A stretch of 13,743 nt of DNA from Deltaproteobacteria bacterium (GTDB lineage: Bacteria > Myxococcota_A > Polyangia > Haliangiales > Haliangiaceae): positions 1 to 13,743 of the forward strand of contig JACCQV010000822.1 of assembly GCA_013813945.1 (NCBI GenBank), given 5' to 3'. Made by a program: the position numbers and the translations under genes. Shown here one piece after another: positions 1-5,346 of this stretch; within the stretch, counting starts at the first letter, position 1; the number at the start of each line of letters is the position of its first letter. Below the pieces are notes generated by a model. That model searched no databases. It saw only the letters and a list, made by a program, of their open reading frames with translations, and was not told where the DNA came from.

Positions 1-198
1 ACCTGGCGGAGGTTCGCGGCGGCGTTCCGCACCGCGAGCCTGGTCAGCCGTACGGACGAAGAGCAGATCTACGAGCTCCGCATCCAACCCGAGCAGGCGG
101 GTGGCGAGGTCGAGATCAAGCGCGTGACGCTGGCCCCGAACAACGACGGCCAGTGGCAGCTCGTCTACCGCACGTTCATGGTCACTCCACACATGTAG
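1..198 (+). CDS. C-terminal end of an unidentified protein (partial)
   Basis: Frame 1 is open from the window edge and ends at a TAG at 196-198, giving the last 65 residues of a protein whose start lies outside the window. The visible part begins TWRRFAAAFRTASLV and ends YRTFMVTPHM. It is rich in charged and alternating hydrophobic residues (for example EEQIYELRIQPEQ and GEVEIKRVTL), which suggests beta strands. Codon choice, with G or C at most third positions, matches the neighbouring genes, which supports real coding. I do not recognise the family and assign no function. It converges on the zinc-finger gene that ends at 308. Confidence 0.6.
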   Translation, partial: TWRRFAAAFRTASLVSRTDEEQIYELRIQPEQAGGEVEIKRVTLAPNNDGQWQLVYRTFMVTPHM

Positions 199-202
199 AG
201 CG

Positions 203-218
203 AGCGGCGAGCGCCGCT
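203..218. terminator. Possible hairpin terminator between convergent genes
   Basis: AGCGGC (203-208) and GCCGCT (213-218) form a perfect 6-bp GC-rich stem around a GAGC loop, 4 nt after the stop codon of the partial gene at 1-198. No U-run follows (next bases are ATCTCGCC), so it is not a classical intrinsic terminator. The position just after a stop and between convergent genes is the main support. The rest of 199-307 holds nothing else I can identify. Confidence 0.35.
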
Positions 219-307
219 ATCTCGCCTCCGATCCAAATTTCCCACGCCACAAGGGGACGTCGCCAGCGGATGCGGGAGCCCACACGAAGCGCGCACCAGC
301 GTCCCGC

Positions 308-862
308 TCAAGCGTTCTCGAGCTCGAGGATCACGCGCTCGAGGTCCGCCTCGGGAATCCGCGAGTTGGTGCGCAGATTTGCAGCGAGCTCGGCCTTGTC
401 GCCGCCCTTGGTCTCGAGGTGCGCCGCGACGCAGGCGGGATGCAGATAGCCGGCGCCCGTGGTCATGGTGGCACCGACCTCGAGCTCGCGTTCGACAGCG
501 ACACGGTAGCTGTCCTTGGCGATCGGCTCGCCGCACCCCATGCACTTCGCGCGGCCCGTCGGCGCGCGATCGGTGTACGGCAGCCCGGCCGGCTTCGCGT
601 GACCCGATGCGATGGCGTCGGCCATGGTCTTGTCGAGTGCAGCGCGGTCAGCAACGTCACCCGGAAATGCATCGAGCGCTTCCTGGAGCTCGGCGGGGAG
701 CTTGCCGGCGGCGCACGCCAGGTGGTGCCACTGCATGCTCGGTGTGTCACCGAAGGCGTTCGCCGCTTCGATCCCGAGCCGCAGCTCGCCCTTGGCGATC
801 GTCTTCTTGCAGGTACGGCAGCTGGCGCGGCCTGACTTCGCCTCTTCGATGTGGTTCGCCAT
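308..862 (-). CDS. Protein with two PARP-type zinc fingers
   Basis: Encodes 184 residues starting MANHIEEAKSGRASC. Finger 1 has ligands C15-x2-C18-x28-H47-x2-C50, with the AKSGRASC lead-in and WHHLAC ending seen in zf-PARP domains of eukaryotic PARP1 and DNA ligase III. Finger 2 repeats the pattern: C107-x2-C110-x30-H141-x2-C144, preceded by TGRAKC. Between them lies a helical linker (about 55-92). There is no ADP-ribosyltransferase, ligase or other catalytic domain. In eukaryotes such fingers bind DNA nicks and ends, so a DNA-damage or DNA-binding role is a reasonable inference. The frame stays open upstream to 1021, but the ATG at 862 is chosen because the family match begins there and the longer version would run deep into the divergent carboxyltransferase gene. 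No Shine-Dalgarno is seen; a TACGTT lies 7 nt upstream. Confidence 0.85.
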   Translation of the reverse strand: MANHIEEAKSGRASCRTCKKTIAKGELRLGIEAANAFGDTPSMQWHHLACAAGKLPAELQEALDAFPGDVADRAALDKTMADAIASGHAKPAGLPYTDRAPTGRAKCMGCGEPIAKDSYRVAVERELEVGATMTTGAGYLHPACVAAHLETKGGDKAELAANLRTNSRIPEADLERVILELENA

Positions 863-869
863 CGCGCGG

Positions 870-875
870 AACGTA
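870..875 (-). promoter_or_regulatory. Putative -10 element for the zinc-finger gene
   Basis: Read on the minus strand, TACGTT ends 7 nt before the ATG at 862. With initiation usually about 6-8 nt after a -10 hexamer, the transcript would begin at or next to the start codon, that is, be leaderless. No convincing -35 is visible. It sits 1 bp from the oppositely oriented -10 of the carboxyltransferase gene. Confidence 0.45.
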
Positions 876-876
876 C

Positions 877-882
877 TACATT
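877..882 (+). promoter_or_regulatory. Putative -10 element for the carboxyltransferase gene
   Basis: TACATT is followed by the 6-nt spacer CGCGCC and then GTG at 889. It matches TATAAT at four of six positions. No Shine-Dalgarno sequence fits in the gap, so a leaderless transcript is likely. A weak TTCGCC (855-860) lies 16 bp upstream but is not a clear -35. Confidence 0.5.
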
Positions 883-888
883 CGCGCC

Positions 889-2523
889 GTGGACCGCCCT
901 CCCGCCCCGAGTGACGAGCAGCCATATCCGGTGATCCCGACGCGTGCGGATCGTCGGACGGAGGAGTTTCGCGCGAACGAGACCTCGAACCGCGCCGCGG
1001 TCGACAAGCTGCGTGCCGCACTTCACGAGGCGACGCTCGGCGGCGGTGAGAAGTACGTCAGCCGGCACAAGGCAGCGGGCAAGTTGCTCCCGCGCGAGCG
1101 GATCGAGCTGCTCCTCGATCGAGACTCGTACTTCCTCGAGCTGTGCGCACTCGCCGGCAAGGACATCCCGGGTCACACGCCGGGCGCCAGCATCGTCGGC
1201 GGCATCGGCCGGGTCTCGGGGGTCGAGTGCTTGATCACGGCGAGCGAGTCGACCGTCAAGGGCGGCGCGATCAGCGAGATGAGTGCGTGGAAGTCGGGAC
1301 GCCTGAGCGAGCTCGCGGAGCACAACCGCCTCCCCGCGATCTCGATGATCGAGTCCGCCGGCGCGGACCTACCGAACCAGTCGAAGATCTTCGTCCCCGG
1401 CGGCCGTGGCTTCCGCGAGCTGACGCGGCGGTCCGAACAGAAGATCCCGTCGATCTGCCTCGTGTTCGGTAGCTCGACCGCGGGCGGCGCGTACATCCCG
1501 GGCATGAGCGACTACACCGTGATGGTCGAGAAGCAGGCGCAGGTCTACCTCGCCGGGCCCCCGCTGGTGAAGATGGCGACCGGTGAGGACACCAATCACG
1601 AGGATCTCGGCGGCGCCGAGATGCACTCGCGGATCTCCGGTGTGTCCGACTATCTCGCGCGCGACGAACGTGATGCGATCCGCCTCGGCAGAGAGATCGT
1701 CGCGCACCTCAACTGGAAGAAGGGTGCGCACGCTACGCCGCGCCGGATCGAGCCGCCGAAGTATTCCGCCGAGGAGCTGCTCGGCATCGTGTCACCCGAC
1801 ATCAAGGTCCCCTTCGATCAGCGCGAGGTGATCGCGCGAATCGTCGACGGTTCCCGGTTCTCCGAGTTCAAGCAGCTGTATGGGTCGACGCTGATCTGCG
1901 GCTGGGCGCACCTTCACGGGTTCCCGATCGGCATCCTGGCGAACAACGGCGTGCTGTTGCCGGAGTCCGCGAACAAGGGCGCGCAGTTCATCGAGCTGTG
2001 CAATCAGGCGGACGTCCCGCTGCTGTTCCTGCAGAACATCACGGGCTTCATGGTCGGCAAGCAGGTCGAGCAGGATGGGATCATCAAGCACGGTGCGAAG
2101 CTGATCAATGCCGTCTCCAACTCCAAGGTCCCCGCGATCACGATCATGACCGGTGCGAGCTATGGCGCTGGCAACTACGCGATGTGCGGACGCGCGTACG
2201 CCCCACGGTTTCTGTTCACCTGGCCGAACCACCGGATCGCGGTGATGGGTGGCAAGCAGCTCGCCGGCGTTCTCGACATCATCCAGCGCGATGCGGCTGC
2301 CAAGCGCGGCGAGACCGTCGACGAACAGAAGCTCGGCATGATGAAGGCGATGACGGAGACGATGATCGACAAGGAGAGCGATCCGTACTTCGCGACAGCG
2401 CGGCTATGGGACGACGGGAGCATCGACCCGCGCGATACGCGCACGGTGATCGCGATCTCGCTCTCGGCCGCGTACTCGAAGCCGTTCGAGGGCACGACCA
2501 GCTGGGGCGTGTCCAGGCACTAG
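889..2523 (+). CDS. Acyl-CoA carboxylase carboxyltransferase subunit (methylcrotonyl-CoA carboxylase-like)
   Basis: Encodes 544 residues. It transfers the carboxyl group from carboxybiotin to an acyl-CoA in the cytosol. Both halves of the carboxyltransferase fold are present: the N-half has TVKGG and GSSTAGGAYIPGMSDY (from G194), the C-half GASYGAGNYAMCGRAY (from G422) and FTWPNHRIAVMGG. The GSSTAGGAY form and the ending DPRDTR are those of the methylcrotonyl/geranyl-CoA carboxylase branch, not the propionyl-CoA branch. Segments such as SEMSAWKS and ADLPNQSKIFVPGG recall actinobacterial AccD2-type proteins, so the substrate is open. GTG 889 is preferred: upstream sequence lacks family similarity and would overlap the divergent gene, and a -10-like TACATT lies 6 nt before it. 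Its partner is the biotin-carrying subunit at 3337. No leucine-degradation dehydrogenase or hydratase gene is visible nearby. Confidence 0.9.
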   Translation: MDRPPAPSDEQPYPVIPTRADRRTEEFRANETSNRAAVDKLRAALHEATLGGGEKYVSRHKAAGKLLPRERIELLLDRDSYFLELCALAGKDIPGHTPGASIVGGIGRVSGVECLITASESTVKGGAISEMSAWKSGRLSELAEHNRLPAISMIESAGADLPNQSKIFVPGGRGFRELTRRSEQKIPSICLVFGSSTAGGAYIPGMSDYTVMVEKQAQVYLAGPPLVKMATGEDTNHEDLGGAEMHSRISGVSDYLARDERDAIRLGREIVAHLNWKKGAHATPRRIEPPKYSAEELLGIVSPDIKVPFDQREVIARIVDGSRFSEFKQLYGSTLICGWAHLHGFPIGILANNGVLLPESANKGAQFIELCNQADVPLLFLQNITGFMVGKQVEQDGIIKHGAKLINAVSNSKVPAITIMTGASYGAGNYAMCGRAYAPRFLFTWPNHRIAVMGGKQLAGVLDIIQRDAAAKRGETVDEQKLGMMKAMTETMIDKESDPYFATARLWDDGSIDPRDTRTVIAISLSAAYSKPFEGTTSWGVSRH

Positions 2524-2543
2524 CGGGATGGGCGCCGTGACGG

Positions 2544-2549
2544 CATAGT
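2544..2549 (+). promoter_or_regulatory. Putative -10 element for the terC-like gene
   Basis: CATAGT is followed by the 6-nt spacer CCGCTC and then ATG at 2556. It matches TATAAT at four of six positions and has the same spacing as the elements before 889 and 3337. The 32-nt gap (2524-2555) contains no Shine-Dalgarno in the right place and no obvious -35. Confidence 0.4.
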
Positions 2550-2555
2550 CCGCTC

Positions 2556-3317
2556 ATGGTCGAGATGCTGTCGTCCCCAGAAGTCTGGCTGAGCTTCGCG
2601 ACACTCGCTGCGCTCGAGATCGTACTCGGCATCGACAACATCATCTTCATCGCGATCCTCTCGGGTCGGCTCCCGGTGCATCAGCGCGAGCGCGCTCGCA
2701 AGCTCGGTCTCGCCGGTGCCTTCATCACTCGGCTCGGCTTGCTCGCGACGATCTCGTGGATCGTGCAGCTCGATCAGCCGCTGTTCCATGTTGCGGGCAG
2801 GGGCTTCTCCGGCAAGGCCATCATCCTGTTCGTCGGCGGCCTGTTCCTGCTCTACAAGGCGACCAAGGAGATCCACGACAAGCTGGAGGGCGAGGAGGGG
2901 CATGACCCCGCGCAGCCACGGGTCGGCATCACGTTCAAGAGCGTGATCATCCAGATCATGCTCCTCGACATGGTGTTCTCGCTCGACTCGGTGATCACCG
3001 CCGTCGGGATGACGCCGTATCTCTGGATCATGGTCGCAGCGAACGTGCTCGCGCTCCTCCTGATGCTCCTGGTCGGTCAGCAGATCGGTGCCTTTATCGA
3101 GAAGCACCCGTCGCTCAAGGTGCTCGCGCTGTCGTTCCTGCTGATGATCGGCCTTCTCCTGGTGGCCGAGTCGTTCGGCGTCCACGTGCCGAAGGGCTAT
3201 GTGTACGGCGCCATGGGGTTCAGCATCTTCGTCGAGATGATCAACATTCGCACCACGCGCAAGTCCAGGCCTGTCCAGCTCCACGACATCCCGCGCGCGG
3301 CGGACGTCTCTCCATAG
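2556..3317 (+). CDS. TerC-family integral membrane protein
   Basis: Encodes 253 residues with about seven hydrophobic segments (roughly 13-35, 52-72, 86-101, 127-150, 156-177, 187-208 and 216-230), a fit for the TerC family. Two signature motifs carry membrane-embedded acidic residues: LEIVLGIDNIIF (E21, D27) and LLDMVFSLDSV (D138, D144). Members studied in other bacteria export manganese or calcium, help load metal into secreted enzymes, or are linked to tellurite resistance; which applies here cannot be told from sequence. The cytoplasmic loop at 105-122 is charged (EGEEGHD). The next gene downstream but one encodes a zinc metallopeptidase that is exported, but a link is speculative. ATG 2556 is the natural start, with a CATAGT 6 nt upstream. 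It lies between the two carboxylase subunit genes. Confidence 0.88.
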   Translation: MVEMLSSPEVWLSFATLAALEIVLGIDNIIFIAILSGRLPVHQRERARKLGLAGAFITRLGLLATISWIVQLDQPLFHVAGRGFSGKAIILFVGGLFLLYKATKEIHDKLEGEEGHDPAQPRVGITFKSVIIQIMLLDMVFSLDSVITAVGMTPYLWIMVAANVLALLLMLLVGQQIGAFIEKHPSLKVLALSFLLMIGLLLVAESFGVHVPKGYVYGAMGFSIFVEMINIRTTRKSRPVQLHDIPRAADVSP

Positions 3318-3324
3318 AGTCTGG

Positions 3325-3330
3325 TAGCGT
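3325..3330 (+). promoter_or_regulatory. Putative -10 element for the biotin carboxylase gene
   Basis: TAGCGT is followed by the 6-nt spacer TGTCGC and then GTG at 3337. It fits TANNNT with exactly the spacing seen before 889. The whole gap after terC is only 19 nt and has no Shine-Dalgarno, which favours a leaderless transcript over read-through translation. Confidence 0.5.
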
Positions 3331-3336
3331 TGTCGC

Positions 3337-5334
3337 GTGCGAGCCATCGACAAGGTCCTGATCGCCAACCGCGGTGAGATCGCGCTTCGGGTGATGCGGA
3401 CGTGTCGTGCGATGGGCATCGCCACCGTGGCCGTGTACTCCGACGCCGACGCCGAGGCCCCATTCGTGCGGTTCGCCGACGAGGCGGTCCGGATCGGCCC
3501 CGCACCGGCCCGCGAGTCCTACCTCGTGATCAACGCGATTCTCGATGCGGCACGCACAACCGGTGCCCACGCGATCCATCCCGGGTACGGCTTCCTCAGC
3601 GAGAACGCCGCGTTCGCCGAAGCTGTCGCCGATGCCGGCCTCGTGTTCATCGGACCGCCGGCACCGGTGATCGGGAAGCTCGGCAGCAAGCAAGCCGCGA
3701 AGCGGATCGCGAAGACCGCGGGCGTACCGGTCGTGCCCGGATACGAGGGCGACGATCAGGCGACCAGCGCGTTCGTGGCTGCGGCGAAGGGCATCGGCTA
3801 TCCGCTGCTCGTCAAGGCGTCCGCTGGCGGCAGCGGCAAGGGCATGCGGATCGTCCGGGCCGAGGGCGAGCTCGTCGAGGCGATCGAGCGGGCGCGCGGC
3901 GAAGCGGCGTCGGCGTTCGGCGATGACACGCTGCTGCTCGAGAAGTACATCGAGCGGCCGCGGCACATCGAGATCCAGATCCTCGGCGATCAGCACGGCA
4001 ATGTCGTGCACCTGTGGGAACGCGAGTGCTCGATCCAGCGCCGGCATCAGAAGGTGATCGAGGAGGCGCCCTCGGTCGCCCTCGATTCCGATCGTCGCGC
4101 AGCGATGGGGCGCGCGGCCGTCGAGCTCGGCAAAGCCGTCGGCTATGTCGGCGCAGGGACCGTCGAGTTCATCGTTCCCACGGGTCGGAGTGAATCCAAC
4201 CCGTTCCATTCCGGGAGTCCGAGCGGCGAGTTCTACTTCCTCGAGGTCAACACGCGGCTCCAGGTCGAGCACCCGGTCACCGAGCTGACGCTCGGCCTCG
4301 ACCTCGTGCGCGAGCAGATCCGGATCGCGCGCGGCGAGCACCTCGGCTACGACGTCGCGCCTCCGCAACGCGGCTGGGCGATCGAGGTCCGCCTGTGCGC
4401 GGAGGATCCCGAGCGCGACTACCTGCCGACCACCGGGACGCTGCTCGCCGTCGATGTCCCTTCCACGGTGCGCGCCGACATCGGTGTCACCGCCGGAACC
4501 GAGATCGGGATCCACTACGATTCGATGCTCGGCAAGATCATCGCGCATGCGCCGACGCGCCGCGAGGCCGCGCAGGTGCTGCGCCGCGCGCTCGAGGAGC
4601 TGTGGGTGCCGGGCCTGATCACGAACCGCGAGCACCTCGCGAAGATCCTCGCGCACCCGGCGTTCCTCGCAGGCGAGCTCGACACGCACTTCCTCGAGCG
4701 TCATGCGGGCGAGCTCGCGGCGCGCGCGCCGGGTCTCGATCGTCTGCGGGTCGCCGCGATCGCGCTGACGCTGCACGGGATCGCGGTTCGCCGCCCGGCC
4801 GAGCCGCTGGCCCCACCGGGCTGGCGCAACGTTCCGGTCGCCGACCAGCAGGTGACGTACAAGCTGGGTGACACCGACGTCTCGCTCGGCTATCGCCCGG
4901 GTGAGGCGGGCGCGATGGCCTTCTCGATCGGCGGCAAGGAGATCCACGTCAGCTCGTTCGGTGTCGATGGAGATCGGTTGTGGTTCGTCGAGCTCGGCGG
5001 ACACCGCCGGCAAGCACGAATCGCGACGAGCGGCGGTCGCAGCTGGGTCGCCAGCGAAGGTCAGGTGCTCGCCCTCGTCGAGGAGCCGCGCTTCCCGGAT
5101 CTGGCAGCGCGAGGTGTCGCCGGTGGGCTCACGGCGCCGATGCCCGGTAAGGTCGTCAAGGTGCTGGTGATCACCGGACAGGAAGTGCTCGCCGGCGCGG
5201 CGCTCGTGGTGCTCGAGGCGATGAAGATGGAGCACACCGTTCGCGCCTCCGAGGCTGGAACCGTGCGCGCGATCCATGTGATCGCCGGCGACCAGGTCGA
5301 TGCAGATCGCCTGCTCGCCGTTGTCACCGTCTAG
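3337..5334 (+). CDS. Acyl-CoA carboxylase biotin carboxylase / biotin carrier subunit (MCC alpha-like)
   Basis: Encodes 665 residues, normal for methylcrotonyl-CoA carboxylase alpha-type subunits. It carboxylates its own biotin using ATP and bicarbonate. Domains in order: biotin carboxylase N-domain (1-115, VLIANRGEIALRV), ATP-grasp with K160 in KASAGGSGKGMR, the catalytic stretch EVNTRLQVEH (E303, R307, E311), a C-terminal biotin carboxylase lobe to about 460, a middle linker/BT-like region, and a biotinyl domain (593-665) with EAMKMEH and target lysine K630. The glycine loop reads GGSGKG rather than the more usual GGGGKG. A stretch of about 11 extra residues (near 283-295) interrupts the segment just before the catalytic strand. 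GTG 3337 is chosen because family similarity starts at once and a TAGCGT lies 6 nt upstream. Its carboxyltransferase partner is at 889-2523. Confidence 0.93.
   Translation: MRAIDKVLIANRGEIALRVMRTCRAMGIATVAVYSDADAEAPFVRFADEAVRIGPAPARESYLVINAILDAARTTGAHAIHPGYGFLSENAAFAEAVADAGLVFIGPPAPVIGKLGSKQAAKRIAKTAGVPVVPGYEGDDQATSAFVAAAKGIGYPLLVKASAGGSGKGMRIVRAEGELVEAIERARGEAASAFGDDTLLLEKYIERPRHIEIQILGDQHGNVVHLWERECSIQRRHQKVIEEAPSVALDSDRRAAMGRAAVELGKAVGYVGAGTVEFIVPTGRSESNPFHSGSPSGEFYFLEVNTRLQVEHPVTELTLGLDLVREQIRIARGEHLGYDVAPPQRGWAIEVRLCAEDPERDYLPTTGTLLAVDVPSTVRADIGVTAGTEIGIHYDSMLGKIIAHAPTRREAAQVLRRALEELWVPGLITNREHLAKILAHPAFLAGELDTHFLERHAGELAARAPGLDRLRVAAIALTLHGIAVRRPAEPLAPPGWRNVPVADQQVTYKLGDTDVSLGYRPGEAGAMAFSIGGKEIHVSSFGVDGDRLWFVELGGHRRQARIATSGGRSWVASEGQVLALVEEPRFPDLAARGVAGGLTAPMPGKVVKVLVITGQEVLAGAALVVLEAMKMEHTVRASEAGTVRAIHVIAGDQVDADRLLAVVTV
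4192..4211. repeat. Imperfect 20-bp dyad inside the biotin carboxylase insertion
   Basis: GAATCCAACCCGTTCCATTC has the form GAAT-nn-AAC-nn-GTT-nn-ATTC, so 14 of its 20 bases are symmetric. It falls inside the extra stretch of codons at about residues 283-295 of the biotin carboxylase, where codon choice (AGT, GAA, CAT, GGG) is also less GC-biased than around it. It may be the trace of a small inserted element or simple coincidence. Confidence 0.3.
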
Positions 5335-5345
5335 CGTGGTAAAAT
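5332..5345 (+). promoter_or_regulatory. Putative -10 region for the M1 peptidase gene
   Basis: Two hexamers overlap the gap before ATG 5347. TAGCGT (5332-5337) includes the TAG stop of the biotin carboxylase and lies 9 nt from the ATG. TAAAAT (5340-5345), preceded by TGG as in an extended -10, lies only 1 nt from the ATG. The first would give a leaderless or nearly leaderless message; the second would start transcription inside the coding region, so which is used is unclear. No Shine-Dalgarno is present. Confidence 0.4.
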
Positions 5346-5346
5346 C

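Noticed and set aside
153..449. Plus-strand 98-codon open frame and its overlap with the partial gene
   Set aside because: It covers the convergent gap and the antisense of the zinc-finger gene; its product is low-complexity Arg/Ser/Ala-rich sequence with no recognisable domain.
379..888. N-terminal extension of the carboxyltransferase to ATG 379
   Set aside because: The extension is Arg/Pro/Ser-rich with no family similarity and is antisense to the zinc-finger gene; GTG 889 starts family-like sequence behind a -10-like element.
863..1021. N-terminal extension of the zinc-finger protein to 1021 (minus strand)
   Set aside because: The extra 53 residues are Arg-rich, without motif, and antisense to the carboxyltransferase coding region.
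3241..5277. Long minus-strand open frame of 678 codons opposite the biotin carboxylase
   Set aside because: It lies antisense to a gene with unmistakable catalytic motifs, its product is rich in Arg, Asp, His and Leu as expected from the mirror of high-GC codons, and it matches no family I recognise.
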